Shown: positions 1 through 5,557, counted from the stretch's first letter. The stretch: DNA of 10,781 bases from Gammaproteobacteria bacterium (GCA_012800475.1 JAAZJF010000014.1:1-10781), one strand, 5' to 3'. Made by a program: numbers and translations. Notes: generated by a model from the sequence alone, not told the origin.

Positions 1-116
1 AAGGCAGCAAAGGGCGCACTACTCTCTCCATAGCTGCACGTGGTGACACAAGCGCGTATATGCGCCGGTGCCGGCCAATCGGGCACCAGCCAATCAAAAG
101 GTACGGACTTAGCCAC
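1..116 (-). CDS. pgeF: PgeF / YfiH family protein (peptidoglycan editing factor), N-terminal part only
   Basis: This is the first 38 codons of a gene that runs off the left edge on the minus strand. The translation reads MAKSVPFDWLVPDWPAPA and then HIRACVTT, which matches the opening of the YfiH/PgeF family (older names: polyphenol oxidase, laccase domain protein). Family members are linked to removing wrongly incorporated amino acids from peptidoglycan precursors, and related proteins act as purine nucleoside phosphorylases. The GTG at 116 is the most upstream possible start, because a TAA lies directly before it in frame. It begins 5 bases after the rluD stop, so the two genes are probably co-transcribed and coupled; rluD followed by this gene is the usual Pseudomonas order. 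One oddity: after VTT the family normally has an R-x-G-G-V-S stretch, but here the residues are C-S-Y-G-E-S. The catalytic part lies outside the window, so function is inferred from the N-terminus and context. Confidence 0.8.
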   Translation of the reverse strand, partial: MAKSVPFDWLVPDWPAPAHIRACVTTCSYGESSAPFAA

Positions 117-121
117 TTAAT

Positions 122-1102
122 CTACCCAACAAAAGCCTCTCGATCTTGACGCAGCAAGGTCAACAACCAAGTGAAGTCATCGGGTAACGGCGCTTCCCAC
201 TTAATACGTTGCCCAGTGGCTGGATGATCAAGCTCTAAGAAGCGCGCATGCAGTGCTTGACGAGGAAAGCCTTTGAGCGTTTCGAGCAAGGTTGGATTAA
301 CCGCGGGTGGAATTCGAAAACGTCCACCATAGGCAGGATCACCCACCAAAGGAAAACCCACATGCGTCATGTGCACACGAATCTGGTGGGTGCGGCCAGT
401 TTCAAGCATCACGCGAGTATGAGTGTGCGAACGAAAACGCTCTAACACGCGATAATGACTGACCGCAGGTTTACCACTGTCAATCACTGCCATGCGCTGA
501 CGCTGTTGACCATGACGCCCAATCGGCGCATCAATGGTGGCACCGGATGTGATGACACCAATAACAATCGCTTCATAGGTGCGACCCACACTGCGCGCTT
601 GTAGCTGCTCAACTAAGCTGGTGTGTGCAATCAAAGTTTTAGCCACGACCATCAAACCGGTGGTGTCTTTATCTAAACGATGCACAATCCCTGCGCGCGG
701 CACTTCGATCAGGCTGGGCACATGAAACAGCAAAGCATTTAACAAGGTACCATCGGGGTGCCCTGCGGCTGGATGCACCACCAAGCCAGCGGGCTTGTTA
801 ATGACCAGAAGATGCTCATCTTCATACACAATATCCAAAGGGATATCTTGAGCGATCCATTCACCTTGTGCTTCTTGCTCAGCGGTGAGCACTAATTCTG
901 AACCACTGTACACAGTATCGCGTGGTCGTATAATTTGACCATCAACTGTTAGGCGCTTTTCTTTAATCCAAGCAGTCAAACGTGAACGGGAATGTTCGGG
1001 GAACACTTGAGCTGCAACCTGATCTAAGCGTTGACCACCCATGTTCTCTGGAACCTTGGCGTATAATTGAATTGTTTCAGTCGTATTTGTTGGCATACTC
1101 AT
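122..1102 (-). CDS. rluD: 23S rRNA pseudouridine synthase RluD
   Basis: RluD converts uridines 1911, 1915 and 1917 (E. coli numbering) in helix 69 of 23S rRNA to pseudouridine, late in large-subunit assembly. From the ATG at 1102 the protein has 326 residues, like E. coli RluD. An S4 RNA-binding domain lies near residues 24-65 (GQRLDQVAAQVF, then SRSRLTAWI). The catalytic domain follows, with NKPAGLVVHPAAG and the active-site HRLDKDTTGL motif, whose aspartate is about residue 144. ETGRTHQIRVH, also typical of the family, lies further on. The frame is open back to a GTG at 1210, but the extra residues are not family-like and a likely promoter -10 (1191-1196) lies downstream of that GTG. An ATG at 1096 is an equally possible start; neither has a good Shine-Dalgarno sequence. 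The gene is divergent from bamD and followed at once by pgeF. Confidence 0.95.
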   Translation of the reverse strand: MSMPTNTTETIQLYAKVPENMGGQRLDQVAAQVFPEHSRSRLTAWIKEKRLTVDGQIIRPRDTVYSGSELVLTAEQEAQGEWIAQDIPLDIVYEDEHLLVINKPAGLVVHPAAGHPDGTLLNALLFHVPSLIEVPRAGIVHRLDKDTTGLMVVAKTLIAHTSLVEQLQARSVGRTYEAIVIGVITSGATIDAPIGRHGQQRQRMAVIDSGKPAVSHYRVLERFRSHTHTRVMLETGRTHQIRVHMTHVGFPLVGDPAYGGRFRIPPAVNPTLLETLKGFPRQALHARFLELDHPATGQRIKWEAPLPDDFTWLLTLLRQDREAFVG

Positions 1103-1165
1103 CAACAGAGAATGCGTAGGCTTTGGTTTCAAGCGCACGCTTGTGGTTAAATACAGAATAATTTG

Positions 1166-1185
1166 CCCTGAATCACGATTCAGGG
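1166..1185. repeat. Perfect 9-bp inverted repeat in the rluD-bamD intergenic region
   Basis: CCCTGAATC (1166-1174) and GATTCAGGG (1177-1185) are exact reverse complements separated by only AC. The dyad sits just downstream of the putative rluD -10 hexamer (1191-1196, minus strand), where transcription would start. It also lies in the upstream region of bamD. This is the layout of an operator; it could instead fold in the rluD leader mRNA. I do not recognise the sequence as the site of a known regulator. Confidence 0.6.
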
Positions 1186-1190
1186 TGTTC

Positions 1191-1220
1191 ACTATAACAG
1201 GACGGCTCACTGCAAGTCAG
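1191..1220 (-). promoter_or_regulatory. Possible rluD promoter
   Basis: On the minus strand CTGACT (1220-1215) and TATAGT (1196-1191) are separated by 18 bases, a fair sigma-70 match. Transcription would begin near 1185, at the edge of the palindrome 1166-1185, leaving a leader of about 80 bases before the ATG at 1102. On the plus strand the same bases give TATAAC (1193-1198), which might serve bamD, but I see no good -35 for it. Confidence 0.4.
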
Positions 1221-1246
1221 CCGACCGTTTAACGGCGTACTCAATC

Positions 1247-2230
1247 ATGCACCTAAGGCACCTGCTACTTATCGCTCTTTTTACCTTGTTAGGCGCCTGT
1301 GCGTCCAAGGAAATCGAGACTGATCTCAGTGAAACAGCGCTCTACGAACAAGCCCAAACCGACCTGAGTAAAAAAAGCTACTCAGGCGCGATCACCAAGC
1401 TCAAAGCCTTGGAGTCACGCTATCCTTTTGGCCGCTATGCCGAACAGGCACAGTTGGAGCTGATTTACGCTTACTATAAAAACCTTGAGCCTGAAGCCGT
1501 ACGCGCCTCTGCAGACCGTTTTATTCGTCTGCACCCACAGCATGCCAATGTTGACTACGCTTACTATATGAAAGGCTTGGCCTCATTTGACCAAGACCGT
1601 GGTTTATTAGCGCGCTTCTTGCCTTTAGATATGTCACAACGTGATCCAGGTGCCGCACGCGACTCCTACAACGAGTTTTCACAACTGACCAATCGCTACC
1701 CCAATAGCCGCTACGCGCCTGATGCAAAACAGCGCATGATTTATTTGCGTAATCTACTGGCAGCCTATGAAGTGCACGTGGCTCACTACCACCTCAAGCG
1801 TCAATCCTATGTTGCAGCACTCAACCGTGGCCGCTATATCGTCGAAAACTTTCAAGAAACACCGGCTGTAGGTGATGGTTTAGCCGTGATGACTGAGGCT
1901 TATCAGCATCTAGCACTCAATGATTTAGCGCAAACCAGCCTTGAAACATTGCAGTTGAACTACCCAGAGCACCCAAGCTTGGCCAGTGGTCGTTTTAAAC
2001 CACGCGAGAAAGATACCGATAATCGCTCATGGTTAAGCAAAGCTACTTTAGGTTTTATTGGCAATAATGAAGACTTACGTCCGCAGCAAACACAAGCGAG
2101 TAAAGACGTGATTCGTCAATATGAAAATGCTGCAGAAGAAATTCCAGCCAGTGTCCGCACTGCCATTAATAACGATCAGCCTAAGCGCAGCTGGTTAAAT
2201 CGTTTAAGTTTTGGTTTGCTGGGTAAATAA
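1247..2230 (+). CDS. bamD: Outer membrane assembly lipoprotein BamD
   Basis: BamD (ComL) is the essential periplasmic lipoprotein of the Bam complex; with BamA it recognises and inserts beta-barrel proteins into the outer membrane. The 327-residue product opens with a lipoprotein signal peptide, MHLRHLLLIALFTLLGAC, with the lipobox cysteine at residue 18. Next are TPR-type helical repeats (about 28-240), with the family hallmarks YPFGRYAEQAQLELIYAYY and LIRLHP-like FIRLHPQHANVDYAYYMKG. E. coli BamD has 245 residues; this one has a C-terminal extension like those I recall from pseudomonads. The extension contains two copies of a 13-residue motif: RSWLSKATLGFIG (260-272) and RSWLNRLSFGLLG (314-326). 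The ATG at 1247 fits the signal peptide, but no clear Shine-Dalgarno precedes it. The gene stands alone, divergent from rluD and ended by the terminator at 2251-2278. Confidence 0.96.
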   Translation: MHLRHLLLIALFTLLGACASKEIETDLSETALYEQAQTDLSKKSYSGAITKLKALESRYPFGRYAEQAQLELIYAYYKNLEPEAVRASADRFIRLHPQHANVDYAYYMKGLASFDQDRGLLARFLPLDMSQRDPGAARDSYNEFSQLTNRYPNSRYAPDAKQRMIYLRNLLAAYEVHVAHYHLKRQSYVAALNRGRYIVENFQETPAVGDGLAVMTEAYQHLALNDLAQTSLETLQLNYPEHPSLASGRFKPREKDTDNRSWLSKATLGFIGNNEDLRPQQTQASKDVIRQYENAAEEIPASVRTAINNDQPKRSWLNRLSFGLLGK

Positions 2231-2250
2231 CGCACCCTACGCCGTGCAAT

Positions 2251-2278
2251 AAAAAAGGAGGCCTAAGCCTCCTTTTTT
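2251..2278. terminator. Bidirectional rho-independent terminator between bamD and gpx
   Basis: AAAAAAGGAGGC (2251-2262) pairs with GCCTCCTTTTTT (2267-2278) around a CTAA loop. The six G/C-rich pairs are flanked by six A on one side and six T on the other, so the hairpin ends with a U-run on either strand. It lies 20 bases after the bamD stop and 19 bases after the convergent peroxidase gene, and can serve both. Confidence 0.9.
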
Positions 2279-2297
2279 CACAACTACAGTTTGATCT

Positions 2298-2792
2298 TCA
2301 GGCAGCCTGTGCGGCTAGAGCATCTTCTATCGCCTGCACCAACTGCGCATCATCAGGCTCAGTACGTGGCGAAAAGCGCGCCAGCACGCGACCTGAACCA
2401 TCCACCAAAAATTTCTCAAAGTTCCAAGTAATCTCACCCGGAAACTCTGCTCCCTCGCCTGCCAACAAACGATACAAAGGGTGATTACCCTGACCGTTGA
2501 CTTGCAGCTTTTCAGTTAGCGTAAAGGTCACACCGAAGCGCTCAGTACAAAAATCCTGAATCTCTTGAGGGTCGCCCGGCTCTTGCTTGCCGAACTGATT
2601 GCAGGGGACAGCCAATATACTCAGACCACGTTCTTTATACTGCTCATAGAGTGCTTGCAGCCCAGTATATTGCTGGGTTAATCCGCATTCTGACGCCACA
2701 TTAACTACGAGTAAAACTCGATCTTTAAACTGTGCTAACGGCAGTTCTGCACCATCCAGCCCTGCAAGTGTTAAAGCATGAAAAGCACTCAT
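2298..2792 (-). CDS. Glutathione peroxidase family protein, cysteine type, probably thioredoxin-dependent
   Basis: The 164-residue protein has the thioredoxin fold and motifs of the glutathione peroxidase (BtuE/Gpx) family, which reduce hydrogen peroxide and organic hydroperoxides. The peroxidatic residue is Cys36 in NVASECGLTQQYTGL, where animal enzymes have selenocysteine. Gln70 (CNQFGKQEPG), Trp123 and Asn124 (WNFEKFLV) complete the catalytic tetrad. Cys82 (DFCTERFG) stands where yeast Gpx3 and other thioredoxin-using enzymes have the resolving cysteine, so electrons probably come from thioredoxin rather than glutathione; this is inference from the cysteine pattern. There is no signal peptide, so it should be cytoplasmic. 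The ATG at 2792 has a good Shine-Dalgarno (AGAGGG, 6 bases upstream). The gene is monocistronic, between two terminators, and its likely promoter has an extended -10 at 2835-2843. Confidence 0.92.
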   Translation of the reverse strand: MSAFHALTLAGLDGAELPLAQFKDRVLLVVNVASECGLTQQYTGLQALYEQYKERGLSILAVPCNQFGKQEPGDPQEIQDFCTERFGVTFTLTEKLQVNGQGNHPLYRLLAGEGAEFPGEITWNFEKFLVDGSGRVLARFSPRTEPDDAQLVQAIEDALAAQAA

Positions 2793-2834
2793 TATATGCC
2801 CTCTATTCAGCTGACTAAAAATACATACATCAAG

Positions 2835-2843
2835 ATTATCACA
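2835..2843 (-). promoter_or_regulatory. Putative extended -10 promoter of the glutathione peroxidase gene
   Basis: On the minus strand TGTGATAAT (2843-2835) is a TG-n extended -10 with five of six hexamer matches. No convincing -35 lies 16-18 bases upstream, which extended -10 promoters can tolerate. Transcription would start near 2828, giving a leader of about 36 bases that contains the AGAGGG ribosome site. Confidence 0.4.
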
Positions 2844-2915
2844 GAGTCTGGCAGTATATTCATCAGCGCAATGGAGTAGAAGACCCTCAATAGCAGCACT
2901 TTAATTAGCAAATAC

Positions 2916-3109
2916 AAAAAAAGGAGCACTCTTTGCAGATGCTCCTTTTTTCTATGGTCTTTACCAGCAGTTGTGCTGCTGACTCAATCGATAACCTAGT
3001 GAAGCTATCGTGCTTGCTGGGAAAACATGGGGTGCTATGTTTTTCACCGACAGCGTCTTGGGTAAAGACGCTGTAAAATAGACCGTTGTATGACACAAGC
3101 TGTGAACTT
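2916..3109 (-). ncRNA. Candidate structured small RNA (unrecognised family)
   Basis: Read on the minus strand, the stretch has a possible -10 (TATACT, 3121-3116). Three stem-loops follow: a 10-bp perfect stem (3074-3065 with 3059-3050, 5-base loop), a 7-bp stem (3010-3004 with 2995-2989) and a 6-bp stem (2981-2976 with 2970-2965). A terminator with a 7-U tail ends at 2916. One pair of the second stem is a G-U wobble in minus-strand RNA but an A-C mismatch in plus-strand RNA, which slightly favours the minus strand. Neither neighbour needs a terminator here: gpx is transcribed away from it, and the Lrp gene runs the other way. The -35 is weak, the ends are estimates, and I do not recognise 6S, tmRNA, RsmY/Z or another known family. 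The alternative is a terminator plus unrelated hairpins. Confidence 0.35.
2917..2951. terminator. Rho-independent terminator without an obvious protein gene
   Basis: AAAAAAGGAGCA (2917-2928) pairs with TGCTCCTTTTTT (2940-2951) across an 11-base loop. On the minus strand the stem is followed by seven T, and on the plus strand by six T. No protein gene ends just before it on either strand, so it may end the proposed minus-strand small RNA or insulate gpx from upstream transcription. Confidence 0.8.
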
Positions 3110-3265
3110 GCATTTAGTATATAGAAGTCGTGTTAATGATTAATTGCTAATATGGCTTTAAAACCAATAAGTAAGCAATAAAAAACTAACAAGTATAAAA
3201 ACATAGCAATAATACGCCTTAAGGTTTACATTCAACGCAATACTCACAAAACAACGAGCACTTTA

Positions 3266-3745
3266 ATGCAAAAACTTGACCGCTATGACCTTCGTATCCT
3301 GCAAGAACTGCAGCACAACGCTCAGTTATCCAATCAAGAATTAGCCGAGCGTATTGGTTTGTCGGCTTCTCCATGCTCTCGACGGGTCAAAATGTTGGAA
3401 GATGATGGATATATTAAAAAGCATGTCGCATTACTGGATCGAAAAAAACTAGGCTTAACCCTGACAGCTTATGTGCTGATTGGCATGGACCGGCATACGC
3501 CAGAGCGTTTTGAGAACTTTCAAAGCCAGATTTGCCAATGGCCAGAAGTGCTTGAATGCAGCCTGATTACGGGGATGGATGCTGATTATCAGCTCAAAGT
3601 TATTGTGCCAGATATGGAGCATTACCAAAAATTTCTACTAGAAAAACTCACTCGCATCGAGGGTGTCACTAGCGTGCGTTCAAGCTTTGTACTCAATCAT
3701 GTGCAGCTTTCAACTGCGCTACCTTTGGAGCATCTGCACGGTTAA
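3266..3745 (+). CDS. Lrp/AsnC family transcriptional regulator
   Basis: This 159-residue DNA-binding protein has the two domains of the Lrp/AsnC (feast/famine) family. The N-terminal helix-turn-helix covers about residues 4-50: LDRYDLRILQEL, then LSNQELAERIGLSASPCSRRVKMLEDDGYI. The RAM ligand-binding and oligomerisation domain follows (about 65-145), with the turn ITGMDADYQLKV (101-112) where amino-acid effectors bind in relatives. It resembles E. coli Lrp in length and in the SxxPCxRRVKxLE recognition helix, but I cannot say which amino acid it senses or whether it is global Lrp or a local regulator such as BkdR. The ATG at 3266 matches the family start; the ribosome site is weak. The A/T-rich upstream DNA would suit autoregulation, common in the family. 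No partner metabolic gene is next to it, so the target is unknown. Confidence 0.9.
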   Translation: MQKLDRYDLRILQELQHNAQLSNQELAERIGLSASPCSRRVKMLEDDGYIKKHVALLDRKKLGLTLTAYVLIGMDRHTPERFENFQSQICQWPEVLECSLITGMDADYQLKVIVPDMEHYQKFLLEKLTRIEGVTSVRSSFVLNHVQLSTALPLEHLHG

Positions 3746-3795
3746 AATCTGATCTATACCAGCATTTAACACGCCATACCCACAGTACTGAGCGT

Positions 3796-3824
3796 CTTAC
3801 ATTGACGTATTTATTCCGTATAAT
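3796..3824 (+). promoter_or_regulatory. Sigma-70 promoter for the DUF2788 gene
   Basis: CTTACA (3796-3801, four of six matches) and a perfect TATAAT (3819-3824) are spaced by 17 bases. Transcription would start near 3831, leaving a leader of about 88 bases. The -10 overlaps a small A/T dyad, ATAAT-GAA-ATTAT (3820-3832). The promoter shows that the small gene downstream can be transcribed independently of the Lrp-family gene. Confidence 0.55.
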
Positions 3825-3918
3825 GAAATTATGTTATTTTTACAGCGTGCCTAAAGCATGACTGAACGCCAGTGTGCGCACCCAATGCAAGATTGCGCCC
3901 AACCAAATGGAGAAAAGT

Positions 3919-4119
3919 ATGGAACCTGAAGTATTTGAAGACTTAATGACTACGGTCTTAGTCAGCGGGTTGATCATCTTTATGGGCTTTATTGTTTGGG
4001 ATTTAGCAAAAAAATCTAAAGCTGGGCGCTATGGAACAGGGGTATTGTTTTTTGCCTTAGGCTTGGGTGTACTGGGCTTTGTGATCAAAACAGTCGTGAT
4101 TGCCGTCAAAGGCTTGTAA
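3919..4119 (+). CDS. DUF2788 family small inner-membrane protein
   Basis: The 66-residue product resembles DUF2788 proteins of pseudomonads as I recall them: a short acidic N-terminus (MEPEVFEDLM), a first membrane segment (about 10-28, ending FIVWDLA), a basic loop (KKSKAGRYGT, 31-40) and a second membrane segment (about 41-62, VLFFALGLGVLGFVIK). The basic loop should face the cytoplasm, putting both ends in the periplasm. The family has no known function that I am aware of. The start is the ATG at 3919, not the in-frame GTG at 3874 or the ATG at 3907, because GGAG (3909-3912) lies 6 bases before it and the family sequence begins there. The gene has its own promoter (3796-3824), stands alone, and is convergent with rluE. 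Confidence 0.8.
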   Translation: MEPEVFEDLMTTVLVSGLIIFMGFIVWDLAKKSKAGRYGTGVLFFALGLGVLGFVIKTVVIAVKGL

Positions 4120-4177
4120 GGCGAGACATCTATGCTGCTCATAAGCGGCCACAGGCGCAGCAAATTCACGCGCCACT

Positions 4178-4211
4178 ATGATGCGCGCTATGCATACACT
4201 GTGTGCATCAT
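4178..4211. repeat. Imperfect dyad between convergent DUF2788 and rluE genes
   Basis: ATGATGC (4178-4184) and GCATCAT (4205-4211) are exact inverted copies, and the 20 bases between contain part of a second near-palindrome, TGCATACACTGTGTGCA (4191-4207). No T-run follows on either strand, so this is not a standard terminator, though it could protect the 3' end of either mRNA. The rest of 4120-4225 shows nothing recognisable. Confidence 0.35.
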
Positions 4212-4225
4212 CGTGTCATAAGCAC

Positions 4226-4876
4226 TTATAAAGCAGGCACGCTTAACTCACGCCATTGTCCACTGGCTAAATCAGCCAACCGCCACTCGCCAATTTGTAC
4301 GCGTACTAAGCGCAGGGTTGGCAAACCCACCGCAGCAGTCATACGTCTCACTTGGCGATTGCGACCTTCATGAATAGTCAGTTGCAGCCATGCTGTTGGA
4401 ATACTTTTACGCTCCCGTACCGGCTTTGTGCGCTCCCACAGTTGCGGCTCATCGATCTGCTCAACCTGTGCTGGTGCAGTTAAGCCGTCTTTAAGCTCAA
4501 CCCCTACGCGCAAACGCTGCAACTGTTCAGCTTGCGGCTCACCCTCCACTTGCACCCAGTACACTTTAGCTAATTTATACTTAGGATCAGCAATGCGCGC
4601 TTGCAGTCGACCGCTGTTGGTTAATAGCACCAAGCCTTCGCTGTCACGATCTAAGCGCCCTGCAGGGTATACATCCGCAACAGCGACATAATCTTTTAGC
4701 GTGGCGCGCCCTTGTTCGTCGGTAAACTGCGTCAGCACATCATAAGGTTTGTTTAACATCAACAAACGGGGCTGAGCAGGTTCAAGCGCTGCAGCTTTAG
4801 GTTTAAACCTAGGTTTGCTGCGCAACTTAGACTGCGCTGGGCGCAACACATTTGAGTGTTTGATGGGCTTTTTCAC
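4226..4876 (-). CDS. rluE: 23S rRNA pseudouridine(2457) synthase RluE
   Basis: RluE belongs to the RsuA branch of pseudouridine synthases and modifies U2457 (E. coli numbering) near the peptidyl transferase centre of 23S rRNA. The 216-residue protein follows E. coli RluE closely: LNKPYDVLTQFTDEQGR (41-57), the catalytic GRLDRDSEGL motif with Asp76 (73-82), RERKSIPTAWLQLT, and EGRNRQVRRMTA. Like E. coli RluE and unlike RsuA, it has no full S4 domain; the first 35 residues are a lysine- and arginine-rich tail that probably touches RNA. The GTG start (4876) overlaps the TGA of the upstream flavodoxin gene as GTGA, so translation is probably coupled. No terminator is clear after its stop. Confidence 0.93.
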   Translation of the reverse strand: MKKPIKHSNVLRPAQSKLRSKPRFKPKAAALEPAQPRLLMLNKPYDVLTQFTDEQGRATLKDYVAVADVYPAGRLDRDSEGLVLLTNSGRLQARIADPKYKLAKVYWVQVEGEPQAEQLQRLRVGVELKDGLTAPAQVEQIDEPQLWERTKPVRERKSIPTAWLQLTIHEGRNRQVRRMTAAVGLPTLRLVRVQIGEWRLADLASGQWRELSVPAL

Positions 4877-5343
4877 TGCACCACTGCCATTTTCAAACTG
4901 TCGGCAAACTCAGTCAACCAAGGCTGTGCATCCGTCTCTGGACTAACTGTTTCACTGGCATCCAAAGGCAACATATCTTGCAATTGGACCACACCCAACT
5001 CTTCATACAACTCACAGATCAGATGTGCCCCAGCGCAAAAATCTTCGCCATAACAGGCATCACCTAAACCTATCACGCCACCCAGTACACCCTGCCACTG
5101 CGGCGGGCCATCACGTAACGCCGCAACGATAGGCTGTAAATTATCTGGCAGTTCACCCATACCTGTGGTTGAGGTGACAAATAACAGTGCATCCGGCTTT
5201 AATGCTGACAACTGTGCGTAAGTGGCATGCGGGTTATAGCTCACATTTAAACCTGCATCCGTTAGCAGCTCAGCAGCATGGTGAGCCACATCTTCTGCAG
5301 CACCAAAGACTGTGCCAGATACAATTACTACATGGATCGTCAT
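4873..5343 (-). CDS. MioC-type short-chain flavodoxin
   Basis: This 156-residue protein is a small FMN-binding electron carrier of the flavodoxin/MioC group. The phosphate-binding loop is SGTVFGAAE (9-17), where longer flavodoxins have a T-rich loop. STTGMGELPDN (58-68) and GLGDACYGEDFC (92-103) form the two loops that hold the isoalloxazine ring. The length and short helices point to MioC rather than to long-chain FldA. MioC has been linked to biotin synthase reduction in E. coli; the partner here is unknown. The ATG at 5343 is preferred over a GTG at 5352, because AAGGTGA (5359-5353) is 9 bases from the ATG but touches the GTG. The gene heads a two-gene minus-strand operon with rluE and is divergent from folM. 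I recall a similar flavodoxin near folM in P. aeruginosa. Confidence 0.85.
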   Translation of the reverse strand: MTIHVVIVSGTVFGAAEDVAHHAAELLTDAGLNVSYNPHATYAQLSALKPDALLFVTSTTGMGELPDNLQPIVAALRDGPPQWQGVLGGVIGLGDACYGEDFCAGAHLICELYEELGVVQLQDMLPLDASETVSPETDAQPWLTEFADSLKMAVVQ

Positions 5344-5459
5344 ATGCCGCACTCACCTTATGAATGACTGAATCAAAGTGTTTTCACTCTATAAACAGTA
5401 TTTTATGCTAACAAAAAACAAAAAACTTGAACAAAGCCTATTCACCTAGTGTTTGCAGG

Positions 5460-5486
5460 TTGTACAAAAGCGAACTCTAGTATAAC
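5460..5486 (+). promoter_or_regulatory. folM operon promoter with a LitR/CarH-like direct-repeat operator
   Basis: A likely -10 (TATAAC, 5481-5486) is preceded by TTGTAC (5460-5465) at 15 bases. Overlapping both is TGTACA (5461-5466), 12 bases, then AGTATA (5479-5484). This matches 11 of 12 positions of T(G/A)TACA-N12-TGTA(C/T)A, which I recall as the site of PplR1, a LitR/CarH-type B12-dependent light sensor of P. putida that controls folE among other light-induced genes. Binding here in the dark would block RNA polymerase. The site is seen; the light response is inference. Confidence 0.55.
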
Positions 5487-5546
5487 TTTACGCTCCTCAA
5501 ACACAGCGTTCTTAATTTAAAACCCTCTGTGCTTATGACCGAGAAT

Positions 5547-5552
5547 AAGGTG
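5547..5552 (+). promoter_or_regulatory. Ribosome binding site of folM
   Basis: AAGGTG (5547-5552), five bases before the ATG at 5558, is a good Shine-Dalgarno and fixes the folM start. Confidence 0.7.
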
Positions 5553-5557
5553 AACCC

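Larger units (their letters stand above)
2793..3265. other. 473-base gene-free stretch between gpx and the Lrp-family gene
   Basis: The left part (2793-2915) holds the gpx leader and promoter. The middle (2917-3074) holds four stem-loops, the leftmost a terminator, described as a possible small RNA on the minus strand. The right part (about 3110-3265) is very A/T-rich and must carry the promoter of the Lrp-family gene; I could not pick a convincing -35/-10 pair there. No protein gene is supported. Confidence 0.7.

Noticed and set aside
1062..1067. TATAAT on the plus strand inside rluD
   Set aside because: No -35 at a suitable distance (nearest TTGACC is 25 bases away), and the bases encode the conserved QLYA stretch of RluD.
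1103..1210. N-terminal extension of RluD from a GTG at 1210
   Set aside because: The extra 36 residues are not family-like, and the likely promoter -10 and a palindrome lie inside this stretch.
2905..3096. 63-codon open frame on the minus strand in the gap between gpx and the Lrp-family gene
   Set aside because: It runs through the terminator hairpin at 2917-2951, shows no recognisable domain, and its sequence is better explained by hairpins of a possible RNA.
3802..3824. TTGACG and TATAAT as the promoter pair of the DUF2788 gene
   Set aside because: The spacing is only 11 bases; CTTACA at 3796-3801 gives the usual 17.
5427..5467. TTGAACAA (5427-5434) and TTGTACAA (5460-5467), 33 bases apart, as a pair of operator sites
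   Set aside because: TTGAACAA lacks the TACA core and does not fit the 12-base spacing of the LitR-type repeat; it lies in an A-rich tract where such matches arise by chance.
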